The position numbers and the translations under genes are program-made. This document shows, in pieces, positions 30,678-40,603 of a stretch of 64,000 nucleotides of DNA. The stretch is from Pantoea allii (GTDB lineage: Bacteria; Pseudomonadota; Gammaproteobacteria; Enterobacterales; Enterobacteriaceae). The stretch is from positions 1 through 64,000 of the forward strand of contig NZ_NTMH01000017.1 in NCBI RefSeq assembly GCF_002307475.1, written 5' to 3'. Below the pieces are notes generated by a model, which worked only from the letters and a program-made list of their open reading frames with translations, had not been told where the DNA came from and ran no database searches. Each line of letters begins with the position of its first letter. Position 1 is the first letter of the stretch.

Positions 30678-31053
30678 CGTCATGCTGCTCCTGCTCTGCT
30701 GCGGCGTTGCGCAGGCGCGCGATCCGTTTCGTCCTCTTACCGGCGTGGCTTGTGTGGCAGAAGTTGAACCCCTCAGCGAATGGCGCTTACAGGGAATTAT
30801 CGGTCGTGCGCCGAGGTTCCAGGGCTGGCTCCTGACCCCGCAGGGTAACGCCGTGAAAGTGCTCAGCGACCAACCCTTTCCCCTGCTTCCCTGGCAAACA
30901 GACCAGTTTACGTCGCGCACACTCAGGCTGTTGGTGCCCGGTAGCTGTTCGTCTCAATATTTCACCTTTCATCTCAAAGGAAGCCCGCATGATAAGGATA
31001 TCGATTCTGACGTTTCTGCTGATCTGCCTGACGTCCGCCCGCGCCAGCCATGA
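30664..31053 (+). CDS. hofP: Pilus assembly / DNA utilisation protein HofP (PilP-like)
   Basis: The 129-residue protein has a signal peptide (MKPFSVMLLLLCCGVAQA) followed by RDPFRPL, the DPF motif common to PilP-like proteins that link the PilNO complex to the secretin. A Cys pair (near residues 30 and 94) could form a disulfide. The gene overlaps hofO by 14 bp and hofQ by 65 bp; the latter is an unusually long overlap in another frame, which places the end of hofP over the signal peptide of hofQ. Confidence 0.82.
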   Translation: MKPFSVMLLLLCCGVAQARDPFRPLTGVACVAEVEPLSEWRLQGIIGRAPRFQGWLLTPQGNAVKVLSDQPFPLLPWQTDQFTSRTLRLLVPGSCSSQYFTFHLKGSPHDKDIDSDVSADLPDVRPRQP

Positions 31054-32260
31054 TGAGGGCTTGAGCCTGGCCTTTGACGATGCGCCCATTGAGCGGGTTT
31101 TACAGGCACTGGCCGATTATCAACAGATCAACCTGATGATTTCCCCCGAGGTTCAGGGGACGCTCTCACTGCGGCTGGATAACGTGCCCTGGCAGCAGGC
31201 GCTGTCGCTGGTCGCCCGCATGGCGCGGCTGACCTTGCTGGAAGAGGACAACGTTCTGCTGGTTTATCCAGAGCACTGGCAACAGCAGCGGCGCGAGGCA
31301 GAACAGGCGCAGCAAGCAGAGGTGTTGCAGCAACAGCCCCTACAACAGCGCAGGATAAGCCTGCACTATGCCAGTGCCAGTGAGGTTCATCGCAGCCTGC
31401 AGGGCGAACGTCAGTCGCTGATGACAGCAAGAGGAAGCGCCACGGTCGACAGCCGGACGAACAGCGTGCTGCTGCGCGACAGCGCGGCGGCCCTGAAAGA
31501 AACCGAGCGCTGGGTGCGCGCACTTGATATACCGCTGGAGCAGGTGGAACTGGCGGCACATATCGTCACTATCAGCGAAGATCACCTGCATGAGCTGGGC
31601 GTTAACTGGCGGCTGTACAATGCGGGCGACGTCGTTGACCGTGCGTTGCGTCATCCTCTGCTTGATATCCCGTTAGGACTGAATTCGCCCGCCGTCTCGG
31701 TTGGCGTCACACTGTCGCGAATTGGGGGTAAACTCCTGGATTTAGAACTCAGCGCCCTGGAGCAGGAGAATCAGGTCGAAATTATCGCCAGCCCACGCCT
31801 GTTTACCTCGCATCAACAAACCGCCACCATCAAACAGGGAACAGAAATCCCTTATGAAGTCTCCGCGGGCAACAGCGGGGCGACCAGTATCGAGTTTAAA
31901 GAGGCGGTGCTGGGCATGGAAGTGACGCCAACCGTTTTAGGCAATGGCCGCATTCAGCTAAAAATTCGTATCAGCCAGAACGTACCGGGGCGCGCGATTC
32001 AGACCGGTGATTCACAGGTCCTGTCTATCGATAAGCAGGAAATTGAAACCCAGGTGACAGTCAACGACGGGCAAACCCTGGCATTGGGCGGGATTTTCCA
32101 TCAGCAGCGCACGCGCGGGCAGCGCCAGGTTCCACTGCTTGGTCATCTTCCCGCTGTGGGCAACCTGTTTCGACAGCAGTCCGAAGAACATAAGAAACGT
32201 GAGTTGGTTATTTTTATGACGCCGCGATTGGTCAGGGAATCAGCGCTTATGGCACGATAA
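30989..32260 (+). CDS. hofQ: Outer-membrane secretin HofQ (PilQ/ComE-like)
   Basis: HofQ forms the outer-membrane channel expected to carry DNA or pilus fibres. The 423-residue protein has a signal peptide (about 1-20), an N0/STN-like domain (LAFDDAPIERVLQALADYQ), an N1 domain, and the secretin core with IIASPRLFTSHQQTA, VLGMEVTPTVL, and ETQVTVNDGQTLALGGIF; it ends with the ELVIFMTPRLV signature. E. coli HofQ is 412 aa. The start at 30989 lies inside hofP but is needed for the signal peptide. No pilin gene is in the window. Confidence 0.93.
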   Translation: MIRISILTFLLICLTSARASHDEGLSLAFDDAPIERVLQALADYQQINLMISPEVQGTLSLRLDNVPWQQALSLVARMARLTLLEEDNVLLVYPEHWQQQRREAEQAQQAEVLQQQPLQQRRISLHYASASEVHRSLQGERQSLMTARGSATVDSRTNSVLLRDSAAALKETERWVRALDIPLEQVELAAHIVTISEDHLHELGVNWRLYNAGDVVDRALRHPLLDIPLGLNSPAVSVGVTLSRIGGKLLDLELSALEQENQVEIIASPRLFTSHQQTATIKQGTEIPYEVSAGNSGATSIEFKEAVLGMEVTPTVLGNGRIQLKIRISQNVPGRAIQTGDSQVLSIDKQEIETQVTVNDGQTLALGGIFHQQRTRGQRQVPLLGHLPAVGNLFRQQSEEHKKRELVIFMTPRLVRESALMAR

Positions 32261-32623
32261 AACGGAAAATGTGCCCATAAAGTCCAACTGCGTTGACGCA
32301 GGGCTGGAATTAGCTTACAAGGTTTAGCGATTTTTAACACGTTGTAAGCGTCTGTGTTGGAAAAACCAGGCAAACAGATGAGAGAATTCCTCTGTAAGCA
32401 GTGATGTCACAACGCTGTACTGACGCATTACAGTTTCGCGAACGACGGGCCAATTCAGAAATGGATGTGCTGTTAGCAATATAATCGGTTGCCAAACAGC
32501 CTTGAGTGTTGAGATAATTTTTCGTCTGACTCTTGCTAACGCTCATGAGGTCTCAGTTCCTGTCCCGCCAGCAAAATGCTGAAAGCGGGGTATCATTAAC
32601 GAATTCTTAGTAATACCGACAAA
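32261..32623. other. aroK upstream region
   Basis: These 363 bp carry no gene I can support. A promoter candidate is TTGCCA (32489-32494) and GATAAT (32513-32518) with 18 bp between, giving a leader of about 100 nt; a TATCAT closer to aroK (about 32591) is an alternative -10. No ribosome-binding site of note precedes aroK. Confidence 0.45.
32489..32518 (+). promoter_or_regulatory. Candidate aroK promoter
   Basis: TTGCCA and GATAAT with an 18-bp spacer lie about 106 bp before aroK. It would drive the aroK-aroB-damX-dam-rpe-gph-trpS run, although internal promoters are known in E. coli. Confidence 0.45.
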
Positions 32624-33145
32624 ATGGCAGAGAAACGCAATATCTTTCTGGTTGGGCCGATGGGTGCCGGCAAAAGCACTATTGGCCGTCAGTTGGCTCA
32701 GCAACTCAATATGGAGTTCTTCGATTCCGATCAGGAAATTGAGCGACGCACCGGAGCGGATGTGGGCTGGGTTTTTGACGTTGAAGGCGAAGCTGGCTTC
32801 CGCGATCGTGAAGAAAAAATCATCAATGAACTGACCGAGAAGCAGGGCATCGTCCTGGCGACCGGTGGCGGCTCCGTAAAATCCCGGGAAACACGTAATC
32901 GTCTCTCCGCCCGCGGCGTCGTGGTTTATCTTGAAACCACTATTGAGAAACAACTGGCACGTACACAGCGTGATAAAAAACGCCCCTTACTGCAGGTAGA
33001 GTCGCCGCCACGTGAAGTGCTTGAAGCGCTGGCAGATGAACGCAACCCGCTTTATGAAGAGATCGCCGATGTTACCATCCGCACTGACGATCAAAGTGCA
33101 AAAGTGGTGGCGAATCAGATTATCAACATGTTGGAAAAAAGTTGA
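32624..33145 (+). CDS. aroK: Shikimate kinase I
   Basis: AroK phosphorylates shikimate at O3 with ATP in the chorismate pathway. The 173-residue protein has the P-loop GPMGAGKST (11-19), the shikimate-binding DSDQEIE and GFRDRE motifs, and the Walker B-like VLATGGGSV. It is nearly identical in sequence and equal in length to E. coli AroK. It precedes aroB by 38 bp. Confidence 0.98.
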   Translation: MAEKRNIFLVGPMGAGKSTIGRQLAQQLNMEFFDSDQEIERRTGADVGWVFDVEGEAGFRDREEKIINELTEKQGIVLATGGGSVKSRETRNRLSARGVVVYLETTIEKQLARTQRDKKRPLLQVESPPREVLEALADERNPLYEEIADVTIRTDDQSAKVVANQIINMLEKS

Positions 33146-33183
33146 TCCAACGTTTGAAGGCTCTTTGACAGGTATCGAGCACC

Positions 33184-34272
33184 ATGGAGAAGATCACCGT
33201 TTCACTGGGGGAACGTAGTTACCCCATCACTATCGCCGCCGGACTGTTTAACGATCCGGCTTCTTTTTGGCCGTTAAAAGCGGGTGATAATGCCATGCTG
33301 GTGACTAACCAGACGCTGGCACCGCTCTACCTTGATAAGGTATCGGCTCTGCTGAAGGCGGCGGGGGTGAAAACGGATCAGGTGATTTTGCCCGACGGTG
33401 AGCAATTTAAAACGCTTGCCGTGATGGATCAGGTCTTTACTGCACTACTGCAAAAACCCCATGGTCGTGATACCACTCTGGTGGCGCTTGGCGGTGGTGT
33501 TATTGGCGATCTTACGGGTTTTGCGGCGGCAAGCTATCAGCGTGGCGTGCGTTTTATTCAGGTGCCGACAACGCTGCTGTCCCAGGTTGACTCCTCGGTT
33601 GGCGGCAAAACGGCCGTTAATCATCCTCTTGGCAAAAACATGATTGGCGCGTTTTATCAGCCCGCGTCTGTCGTGATCGACACCGAGTGTCTTCGCTCAC
33701 TGCCGCCGCGTGAGCTGGCTTCCGGTCTGGCGGAGGTCATCAAGTACGGCATTATTCTGGACGGTGAATTCTTTCAGTGGCTTGAGCAGAATCTTGATCG
33801 TCTTCTGGCGCTGGATGAATCCGCACTGGCCTGGTGTATCCGCCGTTGCTGTGAGTTAAAGGCTGAGGTCGTCGCCGCAGATGAGCGCGAGCACGGCCAG
33901 CGCGCATTACTTAATCTTGGTCATACTTTTGGTCATGCTATTGAAGCCCATATGGGCTATGGCAACTGGTTACACGGTGAGGCGATTGCCGCTGGGATGG
34001 TGATGGCGGCGCGCACGGCGCAACGTCTGGGCCAGTTCAGCGCACAGGACTGCGATCGCGTCATTGCTTTACTGCAACGTGCCGGTTTACCGGTGAACGG
34101 GCCGGTAGAGATGCAGGCAGAAGACTATTTGCCGCATATGATGCGTGACAAAAAGGTTCTGGCTGGTGAATTGCGTCTGATACTGCCGCTGTCGATTGGA
34201 CGTGCTGAAGTGCGCGGTGGCGTAGCTCATGATATGGTGATGGCTGCAATTAATGATTGCCAGAAATCTTGA
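33184..34272 (+). CDS. aroB: 3-dehydroquinate synthase
   Basis: AroB closes DAHP to 3-dehydroquinate using NAD+ and a divalent metal, the second step of the shikimate pathway. The 362-residue protein has the NAD-binding [11 protein letters not shown], the phosphate-site [13 protein letters not shown], and metal ligands in [15 protein letters not shown] and [10 protein letters not shown]. coli AroB has 362 aa. It lies between aroK and damX in the usual order. Confidence 0.98.
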   Translation: MEKITVSLGERSYPITIAAGLFNDPASFWPLKAGDNAMLVTNQTLAPLYLDKVSALLKAAGVKTDQVILPDGEQFKTLAVMDQVFTALLQKPHGRDTTLVALGGGVIGDLTGFAAASYQRGVRFIQVPTTLLSQVDSSVGGKTAVNHPLGKNMIGAFYQPASVVIDTECLRSLPPRELASGLAEVIKYGIILDGEFFQWLEQNLDRLLALDESALAWCIRRCCELKAEVVAADEREHGQRALLNLGHTFGHAIEAHMGYGNWLHGEAIAAGMVMAARTAQRLGQFSAQDCDRVIALLQRAGLPVNGPVEMQAEDYLPHMMRDKKVLAGELRLILPLSIGRAEVRGGVAHDMVMAAINDCQKS

Positions 34273-34343
34273 TATTAAGCAGGTAAGTGGTGACGCGGCG
34301 CGCGGGTGCGCAGTGCGGGATGCCGCTTTACGGAGGAGGCAGA

Positions 34344-35423
34344 ATGGATGAGTTCAAACCGGATGATGAATTCAAACCGGATGATGAGTTAAAACCTGAC
34401 GCCAGCGACCGCCGTCCCTCGCGCCCACGTAAATCGTCTTCTGCGACGAAAGCACCGGTATCGCGTCAGCATGTCATGATGGGCGTTGGTATTCTGGTAT
34501 TACTGCTGGTAGTGCTGGGAATTGGCTCTGCGCTGAATGGTTCTGACGACAGTAAGTCTTCTTCGGCCAATGGCAGCAAGAGCGCGCCTGCCAGTGGCTC
34601 GACAGGTTCTGGCAGCGAAAAAAATATTGACCTGAGTGGCTCAACCGCCATGAGCGGTGGACAGAATGCCGCCGGGACGCCATCACCGTCTGCGACAACG
34701 CCGAATGCACCTGGCACGGCATCTTCTCCAGAGGCGACGAATGCGCCACGCGACATTTCCATGCCGCCAGTTGCGTCTACGCCGACGCAGGCCGCGCCTG
34801 TTGAAACCCCGGCGAATCAGCAGCGTGTTACTTTACCTGGCGATCTGAGCACCGCCCTGACGAATCAACAGCAGCAGGTTGATGGCGCGGCTCAGGGGGC
34901 AGAAAACAGCAGCTCACTGCCTACGGCTCCCGCAACGGTTAGTGGCAAAGCCGGTTCCGCCGCCGCCAATACGCCCGCAGCAGGCCGTACCAACGCAGGC
35001 CAGGCCGCATTGACGCCACGCCATACGCGTGAGCAGCCGGCGAAAACCGCCGCTAAGCCGACGGCCAGTGAACATAAAACCCACACCACGCCAGCGCACA
35101 CCGCAGTGAATAATGCGCCTGCTAAAGCCGCTGGAAACGGTGCAACGGCGAGTAAATCCCTGCCTGGCGGTAATTATACGCTGCAGCTGAGCGGTGCGTC
35201 GAAGGCAGAGAGCCTGAATGCCTGGGCGAAGAAACAAAATCTGAGCGCGTATCACGTGTATAAAACAACGCGTAACGGCCAGCCCTGGTATGTGCTGGTA
35301 AGTGGTGCATATGCAACACCGGCAGACGCGAAACGTGCCGTAGCTGCGTTGCCTGCTGAAGTGCGTGCACAGAATCCATGGGTGAAACCGGTTAGTCAGG
35401 TCAGGAAAGAAGCCAGCCAATAA
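34344..35423 (+). CDS. damX: Cell-division SPOR-domain protein DamX
   Basis: DamX is an inner-membrane protein recruited to the septum through its SPOR domain, which binds denuded glycan strands. The 359-residue product has a short charged cytoplasmic part, one membrane helix (about 48-66, VGILVLLLVVLGIG), a long Ala/Pro/Thr/Ser-rich periplasmic linker and the SPOR domain (about 272-348, YTLQLSGAS to WVKPV). The start at 34344 follows GGAGGAGG and begins MDEFKPDDEF, like E. coli. The cytoplasmic part is much shorter than in E. coli (428 aa), lacking its acidic stretch, and carries three copies of a DE(F/L)KPD unit instead of two. Confidence 0.94.
   Translation: MDEFKPDDEFKPDDELKPDASDRRPSRPRKSSSATKAPVSRQHVMMGVGILVLLLVVLGIGSALNGSDDSKSSSANGSKSAPASGSTGSGSEKNIDLSGSTAMSGGQNAAGTPSPSATTPNAPGTASSPEATNAPRDISMPPVASTPTQAAPVETPANQQRVTLPGDLSTALTNQQQQVDGAAQGAENSSSLPTAPATVSGKAGSAAANTPAAGRTNAGQAALTPRHTREQPAKTAAKPTASEHKTHTTPAHTAVNNAPAKAAGNGATASKSLPGGNYTLQLSGASKAESLNAWAKKQNLSAYHVYKTTRNGQPWYVLVSGAYATPADAKRAVAALPAEVRAQNPWVKPVSQVRKEASQ
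34347..34400 (+). repeat. Three 18-bp tandem repeats at the start of damX
   Basis: Starting right after the ATG, GATGAGTTCAAACCGGAT is followed by two variants (GATGAATTCAAACCGGAT and GATGAGTTAAAACCTGAC), encoding DEFKPD, DEFKPD and DELKPD. The first two differ at one base, which points to a recent duplication; E. coli has two such units. Confidence 0.85.
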
Positions 35424-35519
35424 ATGATATGGGGCCGGCAGCTGCTGGTCCCGTTTTAAGCGCAGATCTGCTGTCGGTTCAACCACAGCCTCACAATAAG
35501 ATGTAAATACCACGACAGC

Positions 35520-36332
35520 ATGAAAAAAAATCGCGCTTTTTTAAAATGGGCGGGGGGAAAATTTCCCTTAGTCGAAGAGATCCACCGTTATTTGCCGCAA
35601 GGTGATTGCCTGATCGAACCCTTTGTCGGCGCTGGCTCAGTGTTTCTCAACTCCGATTTTGATCGCTATCACCTGGCCGACATCAACAACGATCTCATCA
35701 ATCTCTACAACATCGTGAAAACGCGTACGGCGGATTTTATTCGCGATGCGCGTTTGCTGTTCACGCCTGAAGGCAATAACGAAGCCTGCTATTATCAGCT
35801 CCGTACTGAATTTAATCTCAGCAAAGACGCTTATCAGCGTGCGCTGTTATTCCTCTATCTCAATCGCCATTGTTACAACGGCCTGTGTCGTTACAATTTG
35901 CGCGGCGAGTTCAATGTGCCTTTTGGTCGCTACCGCAAACCTTACTTTCCGGAAGCCGAGCTGCTCTGGTTTGCTGAACGCGCGCAAAAAGCGACGTTTG
36001 TCTGCGAATCATACGATGTTACCCTGAACAATGCCCAGAAAGGCTCTGTGGTATATTGTGATCCGCCGTACGCGCCACTGTCCGCGACGGCTAACTTTAC
36101 GGCTTACCATACGAATAGTTTCAGTCTGAATGAGCAGCAACATCTGGCGCAACTGGCTGCGAAGCTGGCGTCGGAGAGTCAAATCCCGGTGCTGATTTCT
36201 AACCATGATACTGAACTGACGCGTTGCTGGTATCAGGATGCCGTGTTACATGTGGTCAAAGTCCGGCGTTCTATTAGCCGAAGCATAACCGGCCGCACCA
36301 AGGTCGACGAACTGCTGGCACTTTATCGCTAG
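35520..36332 (+). CDS. dam: DNA adenine methyltransferase (GATC)
   Basis: Dam methylates adenine in GATC, guiding mismatch repair and replication timing. The 270-residue protein has the FLKWAGGK start, the SAM-binding motif EPFVGAGSVF (33-42) and the catalytic DPPY at 181-184, in the alpha-group order. E. coli Dam is 278 aa. It sits between damX and rpe as in E. coli. No restriction partner is present, as expected for a housekeeping methylase. Confidence 0.98.
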   Translation: MKKNRAFLKWAGGKFPLVEEIHRYLPQGDCLIEPFVGAGSVFLNSDFDRYHLADINNDLINLYNIVKTRTADFIRDARLLFTPEGNNEACYYQLRTEFNLSKDAYQRALLFLYLNRHCYNGLCRYNLRGEFNVPFGRYRKPYFPEAELLWFAERAQKATFVCESYDVTLNNAQKGSVVYCDPPYAPLSATANFTAYHTNSFSLNEQQHLAQLAAKLASESQIPVLISNHDTELTRCWYQDAVLHVVKVRRSISRSITGRTKVDELLALYR

Positions 36333-36359
36333 TCTGTTTCGTCCGCGGCCAGGGTATTT

Positions 36360-36379
36360 CGCCAGCAGTGATGCTGGCG
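36360..36379 (+). other. Intercistronic hairpin between dam and rpe
   Basis: CGCCAGCA (36360-36367) pairs perfectly with TGCTGGCG (36372-36379) around a GTGA tetraloop. There is no U-tract, and it ends 19 bp before the rpe start. It may stabilise or attenuate the dam-rpe mRNA rather than terminate it. Confidence 0.5.
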
Positions 36380-36398
36380 CACAACAGTGGAGAATCGG

Positions 36399-37082
36399 AT
36401 GAAACAATATTTGCTGGCCCCTTCAATCCTTTCGGCAGACTTTGCCCGCCTGGGTGAAGACACTGCGAAAGCACTGGCGGCTGGAGGCGACGTGGTTCAC
36501 TTCGACGTTATGGACAACCACTATGTTCCTAATCTGACGATGGGACCGATGGTACTGAAAGCACTGCGTGACTACGGTATTACGGCCCCGATCGATGTGC
36601 ATTTAATGGTGAAGCCCGTGGACGCGTTAATTCCCGAGTTTGCCAAAGCCGGCGCCACCTATATCACCTTCCACCCGGAAGCCAGCGAGCATGTTGACCG
36701 TACGCTGCAGCTGATTAAAGAGCACGGTTGCAAAGCCGGTCTGGTGTTTAACCCCGCCACGCCGCTCAGCTACCTCGACTACGTGATGGATAAGCTGGAT
36801 ATCATTCTGCTGATGTCGGTGAATCCCGGTTTCGGTGGTCAGTCATTTATTCCGGGCACCCTGGATAAACTTCGTGAAGCGCGTAAACGTATCGATCAGA
36901 GCGGCTACAGCATTCGTCTGGAAGTGGATGGTGGTGTGAAGATTGATAACATTGGCCAAATCGCCGCCGCGGGTGCGGATATGTTTGTGGCCGGTTCAGC
37001 CATCTTTGGGCATCCGGACTATAAAAAAGTGATCGACGACATGCGGAACGAGCTGGAGAAAGCGAATGGCTCATTTCACTGA
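36399..37082 (+). CDS. rpe: Ribulose-phosphate 3-epimerase
   Basis: Rpe interconverts ribulose-5-phosphate and xylulose-5-phosphate in the pentose phosphate pathway. The 227-residue TIM barrel has the signatures [34 protein letters not shown] and LEVDGGV, including the metal-binding His and Asp residues. The start at 36399 (MKQYLLAP) has GTGGAG upstream and matches E. coli (225 aa); an in-frame GTG at 36387 is less likely. It overlaps gph by 17 bp. Confidence 0.97.
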   Translation: MKQYLLAPSILSADFARLGEDTAKALAAGGDVVHFDVMDNHYVPNLTMGPMVLKALRDYGITAPIDVHLMVKPVDALIPEFAKAGATYITFHPEASEHVDRTLQLIKEHGCKAGLVFNPATPLSYLDYVMDKLDIILLMSVNPGFGGQSFIPGTLDKLREARKRIDQSGYSIRLEVDGGVKIDNIGQIAAAGADMFVAGSAIFGHPDYKKVIDDMRNELEKANGSFH

Positions 37083-37743
37083 TATTCACGCGCTGGCGTT
37101 CGACCTTGATGGCACGCTGGTCGACAGCGCGCCGGGCCTGGCTGATGCTATCGATCTGACGCTTGCGGACCTGCGTTTGCCTGCCGCTGGCGTCGGGCGC
37201 GTGTCCACCTGGATTGGTAACGGTGCGGATATCATGATGTCGCGCGCACTGACCTGGGCACTGGGACGCGAGCCTCAGCAGGATGAGCAGCGCGATGCCC
37301 GGGTATTATTTGACAAACATTACGCCAATACGGTGGACGCCGGCAGTACGCTGTTTCCTCAGGTTAAAGAAACGCTGGCAAAACTTCAGGCGCTGAACAT
37401 CCCGATGGCGATTGTCACCAATAAGCCCACGCCATTCGTTGCGCCTTTGCTGGCCTCCCTGGGGATCGATGGCGCGTTTTCACTGATTATTGGCGGTGAC
37501 GACGTGGTGGTTAAAAAACCCCATCCTGCTGCTATTTTTCTGGTGCTGGGTAAATTTGGCCTGTTGCCTGACCAACTGCTGTTTGTTGGCGATTCGCGCA
37601 ATGATATTCTGGCTGCGCAGTCGGCTGGTGTACCCAATATCGGTATGACTTTTGGCTATAACTATGGCGAACCTATTGCCACCAGCCAGCCCGATCTCAC
37701 CCTTGACTCTTTTGACGACCTTTTGCCCGCTATCGGGCGGTAA
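37066..37743 (+). CDS. gph: Phosphoglycolate phosphatase
   Basis: Gph removes phosphate from 2-phosphoglycolate formed during repair of oxidative DNA breaks. The 225-residue HAD protein has motif [11 protein letters not shown], motif II VTNKP, the Lys-containing KKPHP and motif [11 protein letters not shown]. coli Gph has 252 aa, so this copy is shorter, mainly at the C-terminus. It starts inside the end of rpe and is 17 bp from trpS, so the three are likely cotranscribed. Confidence 0.95.
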   Translation: MAHFTDIHALAFDLDGTLVDSAPGLADAIDLTLADLRLPAAGVGRVSTWIGNGADIMMSRALTWALGREPQQDEQRDARVLFDKHYANTVDAGSTLFPQVKETLAKLQALNIPMAIVTNKPTPFVAPLLASLGIDGAFSLIIGGDDVVVKKPHPAAIFLVLGKFGLLPDQLLFVGDSRNDILAAQSAGVPNIGMTFGYNYGEPIATSQPDLTLDSFDDLLPAIGR

Positions 37744-37760
37744 TTTATCAGGACATAAGT

Positions 37761-38765
37761 ATGAGCAAACCCATCGTTTTCAGCGGCGCACAGCCGTCCG
37801 GCGAACTGACCATTGGCAACTATATGGGTGCGCTGCGTCAGTGGGTGCAGATGCAGGACGATTTCCACTGCATTTACTGTATCGTCGACCTGCACGCGAT
37901 CACCGTTCGCCAGGACCCGACAGCACTGCGTAAAGCCACCTTAGATACGCTGGCGTTGTACCTGGCCTGCGGTATTGATCCAAAGAAAAGCACTATCTTC
38001 GTTCAGTCTCATGTGCCAGAGCACACGCAGCTGAGCTGGATTCTGAACTGCTACACCTATTTTGGTGAGCTGAACCGTATGACGCAGTTCAAAGACAAAT
38101 CCTCGCGCTATGAAGAAAACATTAACGCGGGATTGTTCAGCTATCCGGTGCTGATGGCCGCAGATATTTTGCTTTATCAGACGACGCAGGTGCCGGTGGG
38201 TGAAGATCAGAAACAGCATCTTGAACTGAGTCGCGACATTGCCAGCCGGTTTAATGCCCTGTATGGCGATGTCTTTAAAGTGCCTGAGCCGTTCATTCCT
38301 AAATCTGGCGCACGCGTAATGTCCCTGCTGGAACCGACGAAAAAGATGTCTAAGTCGGACGATAACCGCAATAACGTTATCGGCCTGCTGGAAGATCCCA
38401 AATCCGTGGTTAAAAAAATCAAGCGTGCGATGACTGACTCTGAAGAGCCACCGGTCATTCGCTATGACGTTAAAGAGAAGGCGGGCGTGTCAAACCTGCT
38501 GGACATCCTGTCCGGCGTGACCGGCAAGCCGGTAGCGGAGCTGGAGCAAGAATTTGAAGGCAAAATGTACGGGCACCTGAAAGGCGCGGTCGCGGATGCG
38601 GTATCTGGCATGCTGACTGATCTGCAGGAACGTTATCATCGCTTCCGTAACGATGAAGCGTTGCTGGAGCAGGTGATGCGTGAGGGTGCACAAAAAGCCC
38701 GTGCTCAGGCGCAGGAAACCCTGAAAAAGGTGTATGCCGCCGTGGGTTTTGTTTCTCAGCCTTAG
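37761..38765 (+). CDS. trpS: Tryptophanyl-tRNA synthetase
   Basis: TrpS charges tRNA-Trp. The 334-residue class I synthetase has the HIGH-equivalent TIGN in [14 protein letters not shown] near the N-terminus and the KMSKS loop in KKMSKSDDN near residue 195. E. coli TrpS is also 334 aa. It is the last gene of the dam run and is followed by a strong terminator. Confidence 0.98.
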   Translation: MSKPIVFSGAQPSGELTIGNYMGALRQWVQMQDDFHCIYCIVDLHAITVRQDPTALRKATLDTLALYLACGIDPKKSTIFVQSHVPEHTQLSWILNCYTYFGELNRMTQFKDKSSRYEENINAGLFSYPVLMAADILLYQTTQVPVGEDQKQHLELSRDIASRFNALYGDVFKVPEPFIPKSGARVMSLLEPTKKMSKSDDNRNNVIGLLEDPKSVVKKIKRAMTDSEEPPVIRYDVKEKAGVSNLLDILSGVTGKPVAELEQEFEGKMYGHLKGAVADAVSGMLTDLQERYHRFRNDEALLEQVMREGAQKARAQAQETLKKVYAAVGFVSQP

Positions 38766-38784
38766 TCAGTGCTGGCATAACCTC

Positions 38785-38816
38785 AACGGCGAGCGAAAGC
38801 TCGCCGTTATTGTTTT
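38785..38816 (+). terminator. Rho-independent terminator of trpS
   Basis: AACGGCGAGC (38785-38794) pairs perfectly with GCTCGCCGTT (38799-38808) around a GAAA tetraloop, followed by ATTGTTTT. The A-rich flank on the other side of the cysG stop could let it act on the minus strand too. Confidence 0.92.
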
Positions 38817-40179
38817 AAAACCAACGTAATGTTTCGCGCAGGCTGACCACGCTACCCACGATAATCAGACTGGGGCTGGTAACCTGTTGCGCTAAATCGC
38901 TGAGCGCTTGCAGCGTACCGGTGATAACGCGTTGGTCTGTGCTGGTGCCTTTCTCCACCAGGGCTACGGGCATATCGGCGCGCATGCCGTGATGAATAAG
39001 CTGTTGCTGAATTTCTGCTGCCTGCGTGAGGCCCATATAAAACACCAACGTTTGCTGTTCTGCCGCCAGCGTCTGCCAGGCCAGTGAGCCCTGCTTTTGC
39101 AGATGGCCAGTGACCAGCCGTACGCTTTGCGCATGGTCGCGATGGGTGAGGGGAATACCGCTGTAGGCGGCACAGCCCGATGCTGCCGTAATGCCGGGCA
39201 CCACGCTAAAGGGGATCTGATGCTGTGCCAGAATCTCCAGCTCTTCACCGCCCCGGCCAAAGATAAAGGGATCGCCACCTTTCAAACGTACGACCCGTTT
39301 ACCGCGCTGGGCCTGCTGGAGCAACAGCTGGTTGATGTCATCCTGGGGCACGCAGTGGTGACCTGCACGTTTACCCACAAAGACGCGTTCCGCATCACGA
39401 CGCACGAGATCGAGAACGGCATCGGAAACCAGCCTGTCGTAAACGATCACATCCGCCTGCTGGATCTGCTGTAAACCTTTGAGCGTCAGTAACCCCGCAT
39501 CGCCCGGCCCTGCACCGACCAGCACCACTTCACCTTGTGTTCGCCGATCCTCTGCGAACAGGGTTTCGGTTAGTTCATCTGCCCGTGTGTTGTCGCCATT
39601 CGCCAGGCTTTGCGCCAGCCTGTCGCTGCTAAAAAAACGTTCCCAGAAGTGGCGACGTTGCGCCATCGCGGTGAACTGCTTTTTCACCCTGCTGCGCAAG
39701 GTTCCGGCTCGCTGGGCCAGTTTTCCCAGGTGCTGCGGCAACATCGCCTCCAGCTTTTCACGCAGAAGCCTTGCCAGCACGGGGGCCCGACCACCGGAGG
39801 ACACGGCAATCATCAGCGGCGAGCGGTCAATAATGGAGGGCATGATGGCACTGGCCTGCTCGGGTGCATCGACCAGATTACAAAAGATTTGCTGCGTTTC
39901 AGCCACGTCGGCGACCTGTTGATTAATCCCCTCATCGTTGGTGGCCGCGACGACCAGCCAACAGCCCGCCAGCCAGTCCGGGTGAAATTCACCGTGTATC
40001 AAGGTCAGCTCTCCCGCTTGCGCCCAGTGCTGAAACGCAGAAGAAAAGGTCAGTGCGCCCACGCTGAGGCTGGCCCCGGCGGCCAGCAGCAGCCGGGCTT
40101 TACGCTCGGCGACGTCGCCGGCACCCACCAACAGGCAGCGTTTGCCTTGCAGGCGACAAAAAAGGGGAAAATAGTCCAT
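38815..40179 (-). CDS. cysG: Sirohaem synthase CysG (trifunctional)
   Basis: CysG turns uroporphyrinogen III into sirohaem by methylation, NAD-dependent oxidation and iron insertion; NirB and sulfite reductase need the product. The 454-residue protein has an N-terminal dehydrogenase/ferrochelatase half (Rossmann [31 protein letters not shown]) and a C-terminal methyltransferase half ([42 protein letters not shown]). The open frame extends upstream to 40365, but ATG 40179 (MDYFPLFCR) gives the E. coli-like start and length (457 aa). It follows nirD by 82 bp; nirC, normally between them, is absent. Confidence 0.97.
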   Translation of the reverse strand: MDYFPLFCRLQGKRCLLVGAGDVAERKARLLLAAGASLSVGALTFSSAFQHWAQAGELTLIHGEFHPDWLAGCWLVVAATNDEGINQQVADVAETQQIFCNLVDAPEQASAIMPSIIDRSPLMIAVSSGGRAPVLARLLREKLEAMLPQHLGKLAQRAGTLRSRVKKQFTAMAQRRHFWERFFSSDRLAQSLANGDNTRADELTETLFAEDRRTQGEVVLVGAGPGDAGLLTLKGLQQIQQADVIVYDRLVSDAVLDLVRRDAERVFVGKRAGHHCVPQDDINQLLLQQAQRGKRVVRLKGGDPFIFGRGGEELEILAQHQIPFSVVPGITAASGCAAYSGIPLTHRDHAQSVRLVTGHLQKQGSLAWQTLAAEQQTLVFYMGLTQAAEIQQQLIHHGMRADMPVALVEKGTSTDQRVITGTLQALSDLAQQVTSPSLIIVGSVVSLRETLRWF

Positions 40180-40261
40180 AGCCAGTCCTGCTAAAAGCCC
40201 GTATTCACGGGCTGGCTTGAGAGGGATAAACGATGATAATCGTTTTGGGGAACAGGTGGCG

Positions 40262-40603
40262 CTAAATCCGCGCGGGCAGTGCCTTAACCTCAACCTGGCC
40301 TGCATTGACGCGGACCGGATACACCGGCACAGAGCGTGATGCATCCTCCATGCAGTATCCATCACGCAGGCGGAAACGCTGTTTTTTCAACGGGCTGGCG
40401 ACCCACAGTTCGCCCTGATGTTCACCGATAATCCCGCGAGACAGAACGCTGGCGTCTGCAAAAGGGTCAAGGTTACTGAGAGCAAATACGCGATCGTCAG
40501 CGCTGGGGCGGAAGACGGCAATCTGATGACCACTGACCCAAGCACAGACGCCGGTGGCAGGCAGGATCTGCGCTAACGGGCAGACGCGGGTCCATTCACT
40601 CAT
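40262..40603 (-). CDS. nirD: Nitrite reductase small subunit NirD
   Basis: NirD is the small subunit of cytoplasmic NADH-dependent nitrite reductase. The 113-residue protein has a Rieske-like fold without the cysteine/histidine cluster ligands, as in the E. coli protein (108 aa); recognisable blocks are VAVFR-like [24 protein letters not shown] and [16 protein letters not shown]. Its start overlaps the nirB stop by four bases, so the subunits are translationally coupled. Confidence 0.95.
   Translation of the reverse strand: MSEWTRVCPLAQILPATGVCAWVSGHQIAVFRPSADDRVFALSNLDPFADASVLSRGIIGEHQGELWVASPLKKQRFRLRDGYCMEDASRSVPVYPVRVNAGQVEVKALPARI

Noticed and set aside
32334..32546. 70-codon minus-strand frame in the aroK upstream region
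   Set aside because: No ribosome-binding site, no signal peptide or domain, and it overlaps the likely aroK promoter.
34914..35513. 199-codon minus-strand frame opposite damX
   Set aside because: It is a shadow of the low-complexity DamX linker; no family similarity.
40180..40365. 62-codon N-terminal extension of cysG
   Set aside because: Homologues start at MDYFPLF-type sequences; the extension is Arg/Cys-rich and lies in the nirD-cysG gap.
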